From assembly GCF_000015285.1 (NCBI RefSeq), contig NC_008709.1, positions 1,860,001 through 1,924,000 of the forward strand: a DNA stretch of 64,000 nt, read 5' to 3'. The notes beneath the pieces were generated by a model. It had not been told where the DNA came from. It made no database searches and saw only the letters and a program-made list of their open reading frames with translations. A program made the position numbers and the translations under genes. Positions 9,286 to 17,755 of the stretch are shown one piece after another. This stretch comes from Psychromonas ingrahamii 37. Lineage in GTDB: Bacteria; Pseudomonadota; Gammaproteobacteria; Enterobacterales; Psychromonadaceae. Positions within the stretch are counted from its first letter, which is position 1. Each line of letters begins with the position of its first letter.

Positions 9286-9311
9286 GAGCAATTAGCAGTA
9301 TTGCTCTTTTT
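9286..9311 (+). terminator. Terminator-like hairpin in the leader of the PEP-CTERM gene
   Basis: GAGCAAT (9286-9292) pairs with ATTGCTC (9300-9306) and is followed by five T. Its left arm overlaps CAGAGCAA, which can pair instead with TTGCTCTG at 9258-9265. The two structures are mutually exclusive, like an attenuator, if transcription starts upstream of 9258. Confidence 0.45.
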
Positions 9312-9392
9312 ACCCATTGGTAATTTAAGGCTGATATAAAAGGAATTTATAAATAGATAGCCTTTATTACCTCACTGATAAAGAGGCTACCC

Positions 9393-10085
9393 ATGAATAC
9401 AAAAAATATTTTTACAAAAACCTTATATATAATATTGATTTCAATTACTTTATTAACAAACTCTGCTTCTGCTTCGATCATTTTTGAAAGTAGTAGCATT
9501 GACGGGGGCATTAGTTATTTCGGAGGTTCCGATACCAGTAAGTATTTTGAGCGTAGCTTTTTTCCAAGTACAGCCGATAGCGGCTCAGAGCAACTACAGG
9601 CATTTAATGGTGATTTATTGAACCAACTAACATGGAATATTAAAGGCAATAGTGCCACTATCAAGTCCACAATGACCACAATCCCCGAAGCTTCTGAAGC
9701 TTGGGTATTGGCTTCATTTTCATTCAGAGTACAGGGTGCCCCGGTTAATTACAGTCTTGAAACATCTGTCGATATGATTAACACCCGCTTTATGCGTACT
9801 CCTGAGGGGAGTTATATCCATGAATGTTTATCGCCCGGTTGTGATTATGACCATCTATGGCCAGGAAAAACAACGGGCACTTTATACGAAGGTTATACTT
9901 ATGCATTAGAATTTAGTCCTCACTCATTTGCAGAAAAGACTCAACATTCAGAATTCCTTTTTCAAGTACCTGAACCGCCAGTCTTAATCATCTTAACACT
10001 TGCTTTTTTTACCCTTATATTTAAGAAAGCAGCCATTGAAAATATGAATAGGGTAAGAAAACTGAATAAACCCCTACAGAAATAA
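9393..10085 (+). CDS. PEP-CTERM sorting domain protein
   Basis: This 230-residue exported protein carries a C-terminal exosortase sorting signal. The signal peptide is at 1-27 (MNTKNIFTKTLYIILISITLLTNSASA). The body is of unknown function, with two Cys (ECLSPGCDYD) near residue 145. The C-terminus has VPEP followed by a hydrophobic helix (LIILTLAFFTLIF) and a basic tail that is longer than usual (about 24 residues, ending KLNKPLQK). PEP-CTERM proteins are processed by an exosortase encoded elsewhere and are linked to exopolysaccharide and biofilm. A decayed paralogue lies 2.7 kb upstream. A strong terminator follows at 10171. Confidence 0.8.
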   Translation: MNTKNIFTKTLYIILISITLLTNSASASIIFESSSIDGGISYFGGSDTSKYFERSFFPSTADSGSEQLQAFNGDLLNQLTWNIKGNSATIKSTMTTIPEASEAWVLASFSFRVQGAPVNYSLETSVDMINTRFMRTPEGSYIHECLSPGCDYDHLWPGKTTGTLYEGYTYALEFSPHSFAEKTQHSEFLFQVPEPPVLIILTLAFFTLIFKKAAIENMNRVRKLNKPLQK

Positions 10086-10170
10086 ATAGCAAGGAAGTGC
10101 TAATAAAAGTGTACTTGCATGTACTTTTTAAAAATCCGATTCAAATAATATGTGAATAACTTGAATCGGT

Positions 10171-10212
10171 AGAAAAAACGGTTAGCTGACTTATAGGCTA
10201 ATCGTTTTTTCT
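10171..10212 (+). terminator. Rho-independent terminator after the PEP-CTERM gene
   Basis: The arms AGAAAAAACGGTTAGC and GCTAATCGTTTTTTCT pair over 16 bp with a single mismatch and a ~10-nt loop. The A- and T-rich ends make it work in either direction, and it separates this gene from the convergent MFS gene. Confidence 0.8.
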
Positions 10213-10324
10213 CCGGCAAGAGAGCAGGTGGTGTTGAGCTAATTAAGATATTTGATAGATTACTTTCCTAGGCCGCAAATTCGTACAGACTAACAAGGTG
10301 GATGTCTATTTGCTGGCGGTATAA

Positions 10325-11560
10325 TCAAATCTTTAGTGTCTTCTTATTAGAGTATGAAAAGAAAGCGAAAAACATGGCCAGTAATACGTACATAAAGAGC
10401 CAGAAGAAAAGCTCAGGGCCGGTGATGCCGCTGTCAATAAGATAGCCAAATAAGATAGGAGAAATAGAGGTCGATATTACAGCAAGAGATGCCATAAGTG
10501 CTCGGATTCTCCCAAGATGCTTAGTGCCATACACTTCAGCCCAAAGCGCATTAATGATTGGACCGCCGGAGCCGATGGCAGTGCCGAGTGAAATAAGCAG
10601 CACGTAAGCAACCCAGTCGCCAGTCAGTTGTGATGCCAGCAGCAAAGCCATGAGCATAGGAATGGGGTAATATTTTAACAGTTGTCTTCCGCTGAATCGG
10701 TCCACCAATGCGCCTGCATACATTGATGAAAGCCAATGGGTAATCCCATAAAAGACAAAGCAATTGGCAAAAAGCATGGGTGTCCAGCCCATTTCGGGTA
10801 GAAAAAATCCCTGATGAATAAATATGCCTGTCATGATGAAAGGTGTAGAAAGGACGGTTGGTAGTGCCAGCCAAAAACGAAAATCAGAAAGTAGTGTTCT
10901 TCTGGAGCCATCCTCATTGAGTGGTTTAGCAGTTTCATTATCGACAGTGGGATTATGCTCAGCATATTTTTTATTTTTCCCGCGTTTAATAAGAAAAAGT
11001 GCCATAGGAAGATAAAGTAGGGGGACTGACAGTGCGATCACCATCCAGCTTTGTTGCCACCCGAATTGTGCAATAAGAAATACGGCAACAGAAGGCAGTA
11101 TGATTTCACCTAAGGGGACGCCAGTGGTTGCCACACTCAGACCTTTCCCTCGATTCAAAGAAAACGTTTTCATCATTGTGGTTATGGCGGTGTGTGGAAA
11201 CAGTCCCTGACCAAAAAAACGCAGAAGAAAAATCCCGATTACAAGCATAGTTAGATTATTGGCCTGCCAGAGAGTGAGCGCCGCCAGGAAAAGTCCAATG
11301 GTGCAGAATATGACAAACTTTTCTAACGAGACCTTGTCAATGCTCCCACCAATCCACATAAGAAGCAGGCCACTTGCAAGTGTGGCCGACGAGTAGGCAG
11401 TTCCATAGCTGGTGGCTGATAGACCAAGACTTTCTTGAAAGCTGCTGCCAAACCAGCTGATAAAAAACGACTGACCAAAATTCCCCATGAAAACTGTCAT
11501 CATTCCAAAAATGAGTATTGGCCAGCTGTGCCTTATAAAACGTAAATATTCTTGAATCAT
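10325..11560 (-). CDS. Major facilitator superfamily (MFS) transporter
   Basis: This 411-residue protein has about 12 hydrophobic segments and a central hydrophilic loop (residues ~195-220, KRGKNKKYAEHNPTVDNETAKP) dividing two six-helix halves, the normal MFS plan. The loop after TM2 has the form GGSIDKVSLEKF, a variant of MFS motif A. The N-terminus begins in the cytoplasm (MIQEYLRFIRHSWP). No neighbour hints at the substrate. A GGGAG sequence lies about 13 bases before the ATG. The family is diverse, so the transported molecule and direction are left open. Confidence 0.85.
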   Translation of the reverse strand: MIQEYLRFIRHSWPILIFGMMTVFMGNFGQSFFISWFGSSFQESLGLSATSYGTAYSSATLASGLLLMWIGGSIDKVSLEKFVIFCTIGLFLAALTLWQANNLTMLVIGIFLLRFFGQGLFPHTAITTMMKTFSLNRGKGLSVATTGVPLGEIILPSVAVFLIAQFGWQQSWMVIALSVPLLYLPMALFLIKRGKNKKYAEHNPTVDNETAKPLNEDGSRRTLLSDFRFWLALPTVLSTPFIMTGIFIHQGFFLPEMGWTPMLFANCFVFYGITHWLSSMYAGALVDRFSGRQLLKYYPIPMLMALLLASQLTGDWVAYVLLISLGTAIGSGGPIINALWAEVYGTKHLGRIRALMASLAVISTSISPILFGYLIDSGITGPELFFWLFMYVLLAMFFAFFSYSNKKTLKI

Positions 11561-11857
11561 TTCTTATCTAAGCTCCCTTGAAAACGCACAGAATTCACTT
11601 TTTTTGGTGGTTTGTCAACAATAGAAGGTAAATGCGAATAACTATGATGTGAAGCTTTTTTAGCAGAAAAATACTGTTCACCTTTAGGATCTTTCCAAGT
11701 CAAAATAGTTAAATAAACCTATTGTCTTGCTGGTGTACGTCGCCGCTTTATAAGTCGGAGGGGAGATTGTGCGTTAGGGTTCTAAGGTGGAAAGGGGCAG
11801 ATGCTGCTTTTCTTCATACCTAACCAGTCTTAATCTCACTACTTTTTCTATATCCGA

Positions 11858-12070
11858 TCAGGCTCCTAGAACCAGACTCACGATACCGATAATCGTCATA
11901 ATAAACATAATCGTTAATATGAGTCCCACGGCAATAAAGACGAGCAGGTTACCCGTGGTGAAATCCCGCTCACTGTTCTTACTACTCTGTACACCAAATG
12001 CTGCCGCGATAACACTGAATACAACCTTGAATATCGAGGGCGACTTTTGTTTCTCGGGTTTTTCCTGCAC
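11858..12070 (-). CDS. DUF2970 family small membrane protein
   Basis: This 70-residue protein matches the DUF2970 pattern: a short polar start, FKVVFSVIAAAFGVQSSKNSERDF, then one C-terminal TM helix (LLVFIAVGLILTIMFIMTIIGIV). The function of the family is unknown. The start is a GTG with AAAGGAT seven bases upstream; no in-frame ATG would keep the conserved region. It stands alone between the MFS and YqhA genes. Confidence 0.8.
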   Translation of the reverse strand: MQEKPEKQKSPSIFKVVFSVIAAAFGVQSSKNSERDFTTGNLLVFIAVGLILTIMFIMTIIGIVSLVLGA

Positions 12071-12438
12071 AATTTATCCTTTTAGGAATGACTAAAAAGA
12101 ACATATTCTAACATTGTCTGCCCTCGATAATTCACAAGATAATGAGGGTCAAACAACCTTTCTACGATGGCAATTGTATAAATAGAATAAACGTCTTTTT
12201 CATAAAATTTAAATATACTTTACCCCATGTTTTGAATCTTACCTCGTTCATATCAATGAAAGTGCCACACAGATCAACAAAACAAATGGGGCAGGTTAAA
12301 TTTAATCTTTCAGCTAAAGAGCCAACTATGCATCGAGATAGATCATCACTTAGCAATAATGCGTTGCGCTCAATAAAACTGGTTACCTGCTGGTGATGAT
12401 ATACGCCAATGTGCTGGCTTTAAACAGGTAAGTAATAG
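12071..12438. other. Intergenic region, small open frames not supported
   Basis: Open frames of 84 codons on plus (12142) and 64 codons on minus (12162) overlap each other. Neither has a convincing ribosome site or family pattern. The minus frame contains CPICFVDLCG, which is Cys-rich but unpaired with a known domain. Confidence 0.4.
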
Positions 12439-12963
12439 CTAATGGCGCTTAGTATCGCCGGCTACTTTATCCATGTAAGCAAAGATCAGCCCTGAAACAA
12501 CAAATGTTAAGTGAATAATAACTTTCCACATGACCAAATTTGCTTGCTCATTCGAAAGACTGGCTGGAAGATTCATAAAAACTTTTAACAGGTCAATTGC
12601 TGAGATCGCAACAATGGCACCGATGACTTTCAGTTTGAGACCTGAGAAGTTAACCTTTCCCATCCATTCAGGACGGTCTTCATGATCACCCAAATCAATT
12701 TTTGAGATGAAAATTTCATAGCCACTAAAAATAATCATCAGTAATAAACTGCCCACAAGTGATAAATCAACCAACGCCAAGATACCAATCACGACGTCAC
12801 TTTCCGGCATTGAAATAACATTACTGGCGATATGCCAAAATTCCTGAACAAATTTCACAAACAACAATATAATGCTAAGCATTAAACCCACGTAAAAGGG
12901 GGCTAACAACCAACGACTTTTAAAAATGGTTGTTTCTAATGCGATTTCAATTTTTTTCGACAT
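12439..12963 (-). CDS. yqhA: YqhA family (UPF0114/TIGR00645) membrane protein
   Basis: This 174-residue integral membrane protein of unknown function matches Escherichia coli YqhA along its length: an N-terminal SRWLLAPFYVGL, then MPESDVVIGILALVDLSLVGSLLLMIIFSGYE, the soluble loop with KVNFSGLKLKVIGAIVAISAIDLLKVFM, and a C-terminal TM ending in YMDKVAGD. About four TM helices are expected. AGAGGAA lies upstream of the ATG at proper distance. It is monocistronic. Confidence 0.9.
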   Translation of the reverse strand: MSKKIEIALETTIFKSRWLLAPFYVGLMLSIILLFVKFVQEFWHIASNVISMPESDVVIGILALVDLSLVGSLLLMIIFSGYEIFISKIDLGDHEDRPEWMGKVNFSGLKLKVIGAIVAISAIDLLKVFMNLPASLSNEQANLVMWKVIIHLTFVVSGLIFAYMDKVAGDTKRH

Positions 12964-13112
12964 GTATTCCTCTGTTATAAGTAATTGATACAGTGAGCTA
13001 AATCACGAAGAGCATTCTAAATGTTTCATTCTTTATTTTCAACAACTTGCCTTGCCCATGACCATTTCAGATCTCGTTGCTGCTGTTTTTTTAAACTATT
13101 ATGGCTATTTAG

Positions 13113-13190
13113 GGCGTGTTGACCTTTCGAGTATTATTTTTTCCAAAAAATTAGCATATAAGCACACCATGCCAAGATAAATTTTAACAG
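13113..13190 (+). mobile_element. Left-end relic of the IS5-family element
   Basis: GGGCGTGTTGACCTTTCGAG repeats the left inverted repeat of the intact IS at 41093. About 50 bases later ACACCATGCCAAGATAAATTTTAAC matches the start of its transposase gene (with a stop as the fourth codon). The rest of the element is missing. Confidence 0.65.
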
Positions 13191-13331
13191 AAAATTTGTG
13201 CTTAAAGCTATCTCAACATAGCGGGAAATTATACAGCCTGGATCACCAGATAACTTATATAACCTAAGCCATCAGTAGTAGGTCACTTTCACGGCGACCA
13301 CACTTTCACGGCGACCAATAGGTAAAGCACT

Positions 13332-13575
13332 CTAAGCAAAGAGTAATAGCATGAAAGCAAAGATCAGCATAGTGATAAAATGGATTTCGTTAAATCCGGC
13401 TGCGGATACCGGGTGGATTAATACTGCTGCGTCCAAAATACCAGCCGTTATAATAAGGTTACCGATTGAAATATCATTTTGACCGTTAAGTGCAGCCATC
13501 ACCGAGGCGACAAGTTAAGCCATGCTGGTGGCTATAGCCATATAGGTGAGCGGATAACAGATGATAGTATCCAGC
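13332..13575 (-). pseudogene. Na+/Ca2+ exchanger (CaxA/YrbG-type) C-terminal remnant
   Basis: The minus-strand frame reads YMAIATSMA*LVASVMAALNGQNDISIGN, followed by a hydrophobic tail ending MLIFAFMLLLFA. This resembles the second alpha-repeat of cation/Ca2+ exchangers (consensus ATSLPELVTSxxAAxxGxxDIAxGN). The conserved Glu of that motif is replaced by an in-frame TAA at 13515-13517. The 5' part of the gene is absent. Confidence 0.6.
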
Positions 13576-13689
13576 CTTATTTCTGGCGATAGTTTCTCAT
13601 TTTGGAGCCCAATTTATAAGCTGTCACATGCTTGTTTGACAAAGGCTGAAAAAATTATTTAGTCATTTAATGTCTCTTAACATATTTAG

Positions 13690-13719
13690 TTAATGTCTTA
13701 ATGTCTTAATGTCTTAATG
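13690..13719. repeat. Short tandem repeat, 8-bp unit
   Basis: The unit TTAATGTC occurs three times in tandem plus a partial fourth. It sits in non-coding DNA and is probably a replication-slippage product. Confidence 0.8.
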
Positions 13720-14192
13720 CACTGCCCAATCTCTTTCTAATGCACCAGTTCGAATCCTAGGTCTTCGTGCAAGGCCGAACTGAGTGAAAAGAAGTGACAC
13801 CCGCTCATCATCCTGAACGGGTATTCAATTCTCACCATGATTTTACTTGTTAAAGCGTTTGTTCATTAGATAAAAATGGAAGGGGATTACGTGGCCCAAT
13901 TTTTTGGGTGTTTTAAAAGATAAATAGCCAGATGCTGTGTCTTTCTTCCTTTAATGAAAAATCAATGTCCTTAATCCGTAAAGATAAGGCTGCTTGAATC
14001 CGCAATCCGCAAGTTTATAACAATGCAACCAACAGCTAATATCTTTAATCTAAAGAGAACATAATTTGCACTTTTTTCTTGAGAGGAAAGAGCGATTGGC
14101 AAGTTTTTTAGAACAGGTGTGTTTTGATATTTTAGTCCCGTGATCTCCTGTTTGAGAATAGGCGCATACTATAGTGCTGTGTTCTTACTTTT

Positions 14193-14464
14193 AGCGACGA
14201 TCATCAAGTCATGAAAGCGTTGAAATTCTGGCGCGGACCGCAGAAAGAGAAAAAAGTATCGAACTTATTTTAGCTCTAACAGCCACTGATATTTTTCAGA
14301 ATTACGAGGCTTTCTCCAATCTTTCTGCACGAACAGCGAAGGTTCAGGTGGATGATATTTCTTTTGGTTATTACGCTCTACCGCCTCGGGAAATGCAGGC
14401 ATGTTTGATTCCTGTTTATCGATTTAAGTGCTCGGTGCCTACAAAATATTTGGAAAACCATTAG
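14193..14464 (+). pseudogene. Unrecognised gene fragment
   Basis: An open frame of about 90 codons without a usable start reads ...ESVEILARTAEREKSIELILALTATDIFQNYEAFSNL... and ends CLIPVYRFKCSVPTKYLENH. The composition is protein-like, but I do not recognise the family. It is likely the 3' end of a truncated gene. The surrounding 13.6-14.9 kb otherwise shows no gene I can support. Confidence 0.35.
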
Positions 14465-14948
14465 TTTACAAAATATGTAATAGCCGTCAACATAGTAGCA
14501 GATAAGCTTAAGAAAATGGGAGGAACGGCAACAGAAGCCCGGCTGTGATATAAAGATAGTTCTTGTGCCCAACAATCGTGTCAACTCGAACTGCCGAAAT
14601 TTGCGCCGTTATTGGTAGTTAGTTACGCGCAAGGTTAGGCTTTATGATGCATTTTTCGCAGGCAAGAGAAAGTGAATGGGCAATCGCATATGTATTGCTT
14701 AGTGGATAATACAGAGAAGTTAAGAAATAAGGACGCAGCCCTGATCTTAAATACCTGACGTTATACGCCCTCAATAAACCAATTTATCACTCAATTTTAT
14801 CAATCTATTATTAAAAATCAAAGTAACTAATTGAATATTCATAAAATGTAAATTAATGTGGTTTGTATTTTATATCGACGGGCTGAAAATGAGAAATTCT
14901 GCAGCTTGGTTAACTTTCTTATTAATGATAAATTAAAGGTGTTGTTCT

Positions 14949-15326
14949 ATGGATATGGATAAATCTGTCAATGTGTTTGGTGAAACATTAGAAATCTGTT
15001 GTGAAAAACCAATCACTGGTTTTTACCGTGATGGTAAATGTAATACCAATAAAGATGATGTTGGTTCGCATACGGTCTGTATTAAAGTAACCAAAGAGTT
15101 CTTGGAATATTCAAGATTTAGAGGTAATGATTTATCTACACCTATACCTGAGTTTGATTTTAAAGGTTTAAAGCCTGGAGATAGCTGGTGTCTCTGTGCT
15201 TCGAGATGGTTAGAGGCCGAGGAAAACAACATGGCGCCCAGAATTCATCTCCAAAGGACTCATATTAAAGCGATAGATATTGTGCCGATGGCGTTACTAA
15301 AAAAATACGCAGTTGATCTGAATTAG
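14949..15326 (+). CDS. DUF2237 family protein, copy 1
   Basis: This 125-residue protein contains the complete DUF2237 pattern: VFGETLEICC, PITGFYRDGKCNT, GSHTVCIKVTKEFLEYS, RGNDLSTPxPEF, FKGLKPGDSWCLCASRW and RTHIKAIDIVP. Several conserved Cys (CC, KCN, VCI, WCLC) suggest metal or redox chemistry, but the family function is unknown. A second copy at 17172 differs at 12 of 125 residues. AAAGGTG precedes the ATG in both. A beta-carbonic anhydrase lies between the copies. Confidence 0.88.
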   Translation: MDMDKSVNVFGETLEICCEKPITGFYRDGKCNTNKDDVGSHTVCIKVTKEFLEYSRFRGNDLSTPIPEFDFKGLKPGDSWCLCASRWLEAEENNMAPRIHLQRTHIKAIDIVPMALLKKYAVDLN

Positions 15327-16473
15327 GCGTTAAAAAAAGCTGACAACAAACAAGGCACTAAAAAGTGCGGGCTGTTAGGTTTCGTCTCACATTCCAGCCT
15401 TCAATTTTTAGCCAGTTATTTGGGCATTTTTTTGAATAATGAGAAGATCATTCTGAGCAATCTTGTGCAGCACCCGTTTCCTTGGTTGATGCGGCTTATT
15501 ATATGAATAACATCCCTGTTATTCACTTCTTCGAAGCCAGCTGAAGCTGTTCAAATTTATTCTCTAAAAATTTGTCATTGTATTTCCCATTGTGTACATC
15601 GTGCTTTTTTGTGTGGTGAAAACTATATAGCGGGAAAGTTTTGTGCATGGCCATGATGGCAGTTGTTGTGATCAATAAAAAGCATGCTCACACATTGTTG
15701 GTAAATCCTTTTTTGGTCTTGTAGCAGTATAATGTAACCAGCAGACACAAGTTATGCTCTGTACTTTTATCAACTATTTAGAGGCTTGTTGATTGGATTA
15801 GATGAGTATTAAAGGATGATAAGCATAGCACTGTTAGGTTGTTAGAATAATTTGCCTCCTACACTGAACATACGGGACAATATTAGATTGCCAAGAAAAA
15901 TGTACTGCATCAATGTTTACATTAATCGTCTGATTTAAAATACTTTAATGAGGTCTTGTGCAACTCTACCCGTTGAGGTGCTTAAACATGCGTTAAATTA
16001 TTATCATTGTAATTAATGGATGTCTGCAATTTTTTTCTTTAAGTTGACGAATTTCTAATTGTTCAGGCGCTAATTTACTATTGCCCCTGAATGCAATCTC
16101 ATCATTTTTTCAGCATTTCTAATCCATTTACCCAGTCATCCTAGGCTAATAGCAAGGTTTCTAGGCGCTTCAGTTTTACTGTCGCCTTGCTTATTAACGA
16201 GCAATATTGCATCTAATTTTAATTCTTTTGAATATTTTTGCGGGTTGCCATTCTATTTCTCTAATTAAGTTCATTATGTCTTAACTGGGAGAGGGGGAAT
16301 CCATTAAACCACGTCACTGCTTTGTAAGTCTGTTACTATATAACCTCGATCAATAAACAAAATTTTAACCGTGTATTAGTGATAATGTAGACTAATACAC
16401 GGTTAGGTTTCCAAAGTCGCCGCATAGGGAATCGCTAAAAAAATCATAGCGGCTATAAAAGTGAGAGTAAAAG
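15327..16473. other. Long intergenic region before the carbonic anhydrase
   Basis: No intact gene is seen. The first ~110 bases resemble the DNA downstream of DUF2237 copy 2, so the duplication includes the 3' flank. A minus-strand open tail near 15530-15690 (ends ENKFEQLQLASKK) is unrecognised. The perfect inverted repeat at 16367-16404 is listed separately. Confidence 0.5.
16367..16404. promoter_or_regulatory. Perfect 14-bp inverted repeat upstream of the carbonic anhydrase gene
   Basis: AACCGTGTATTAGT (16367-16380) and ACTAATACACGGTT (16391-16404) are perfect complements with a 10-base loop, ending about 70 bases before the ATG. No T-tract follows on plus. It may be a regulator site or a leader hairpin. 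Confidence 0.55.
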
Positions 16474-17055
16474 ATGAGTAAAGTAATTAATGAAATAACC
16501 TCAGCAAATGCAGATTATGTCGCAAACTTTGGTGATAAAGGTGATTTGCCAATGCCTCCTGGCCGACAGTTTGCCATTCTTACCTGTATGGATGCCCGCT
16601 TAGACCCTGCTAAATATGCAGGCCTTGCAGAAGGTGATGCTCATGTGATTCGTAATGCTGGTGGTAGAGCCAGTGATGATGCAATACGTTCCTTGGTAAT
16701 TTCATATAAGTTACTTGGAACAAAAGAATGGTTTGTTATTCATCATACGGATTGTGGGATGGAAACATTCAACAATGAAATTATGGGTGACCTGTTATCG
16801 GGTAGCCTAAAAACAGCCAGTGTAGATCAATCAGGCTGGCATGATAGTAATGCCGGTGGCGGTACAACCGATGGAAAATTCATCGAATGGCTTACCATTA
16901 GTGATCAATCGAAAAGCGTTTTGGCCGATGTTCAACGAATTAAAAGTAATTCAATGGTGCCAAAGGATATTCCTGTTTACGGTTATATTTATGACTGTAA
17001 ATCTGGAAAACTTGTAGAAGTCCCTGAGGCAACAGAAGCCGGCAAGGCAAGTTAA
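16474..17055 (+). CDS. Beta-class carbonic anhydrase
   Basis: This 193-residue enzyme interconverts CO2 and bicarbonate. It has the beta-class zinc ligands Cys38, His91 and Cys94 in TCMDAR and HHTDCG, and the Asp40/Arg42 dyad. The length matches the short clade similar to mycobacterial Rv1284-type enzymes. No signal peptide is present, so it is cytoplasmic. It lies between two copies of DUF2237, 117 bases upstream of the second. The ribosome site is weak (GAGAGTAAAAG). The inverted repeat about 70 bases upstream may regulate it. Confidence 0.93.
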   Translation: MSKVINEITSANADYVANFGDKGDLPMPPGRQFAILTCMDARLDPAKYAGLAEGDAHVIRNAGGRASDDAIRSLVISYKLLGTKEWFVIHHTDCGMETFNNEIMGDLLSGSLKTASVDQSGWHDSNAGGGTTDGKFIEWLTISDQSKSVLADVQRIKSNSMVPKDIPVYGYIYDCKSGKLVEVPEATEAGKAS

Positions 17056-17171
17056 AAAAACTAACAGTTAATCAACAAGGACAAAATATGGCGGGCTATT
17101 TAGTCCGTCATGTTTTTCCTGTTATTAAGGCGTTGGCTTTCTTATTAGTTATAAATTAAAGGTGTTGTTTT

Positions 17172-17549
17172 ATGGATATGGATAAATCAGTCAATGTGTT
17201 TGGTGAAACATTAGAAATCTGTTGTGAAAACCCAATCACCGGCTTTTACCGCGATGGTAAATGTAATACCAATAAAAATGATGCGGGTTCGCATACGGTT
17301 TGTATTAAAGTAACCAAAGAGTTCTTGGAATATTCAAAGTCTAGAGGTAATGATTTATCTACACCTGCACCTGAGTTTAATTTTAAAGGTTTAAAGCCTG
17401 GAGATAGCTGGTGTGTCTGTGCCTCTCGATGGTTAGAGGCTGAGAAAAATAATATGGCGCCCAGAATTCATCTTCAAAGGACTCACATTAGAGCGATAGA
17501 GATTGTGCCAATGGCGTTACTAAAAAAATACGCTGCTGATCTGAATTAG
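17172..17549 (+). CDS. DUF2237 family protein, copy 2
   Basis: This 125-residue protein is about 90 % identical to the copy at 14949 (12 differences, mostly conservative, e.g. Lys/Arg and Asp/Glu; all Cys retained). The 30 bases upstream, including TAAATTAAAGGTGTTGTT, are also shared, so the duplication includes the ribosome site. The conserved differences suggest both copies have been under selection. It could be co-transcribed with the carbonic anhydrase 117 bases upstream. Family function is unknown. Confidence 0.88.
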   Translation: MDMDKSVNVFGETLEICCENPITGFYRDGKCNTNKNDAGSHTVCIKVTKEFLEYSKSRGNDLSTPAPEFNFKGLKPGDSWCVCASRWLEAEKNNMAPRIHLQRTHIRAIEIVPMALLKKYAADLN

Positions 17550-17755
17550 GGATTAAAAAACAAGCTTGTAACAAATAAACAAGTGCCGGCTGTTGAGTTT
17601 CGCTTTACATTCTGGCACTTAATTTTCAGCCAGTTGTGTAGGCATTACTGTCAAAATGAGTATTGTTGATTAAAGCAAAATTTGGCTGAATTTTTATAAA
17701 AGTAAGACATTAAGCTTACTGTAAAAACAAAAATGTTTGTCCGCCGTTGGCTGTT

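Larger units (their letters stand above)
8923..9392. other. Leader region of the PEP-CTERM gene
   Basis: No gene is present. It contains a candidate sigma-54 promoter (9247-9262), an inverted repeat 9258-9265/9284-9291 and a terminator-like hairpin (9286-9311), listed separately. Confidence 0.5.

Noticed and set aside
9240-9392. Cyclic di-GMP (GEMM) riboswitch upstream of the PEP-CTERM gene
   Set aside because: The conserved GEMM core bases are not present; only simple hairpins are seen.
13738-13790. GTTCGAATCC resembling a tRNA T-loop
   Set aside because: No matching T-stem, anticodon arm or acceptor stem can be drawn around it. I found no convincing tRNA or rRNA gene in the window.
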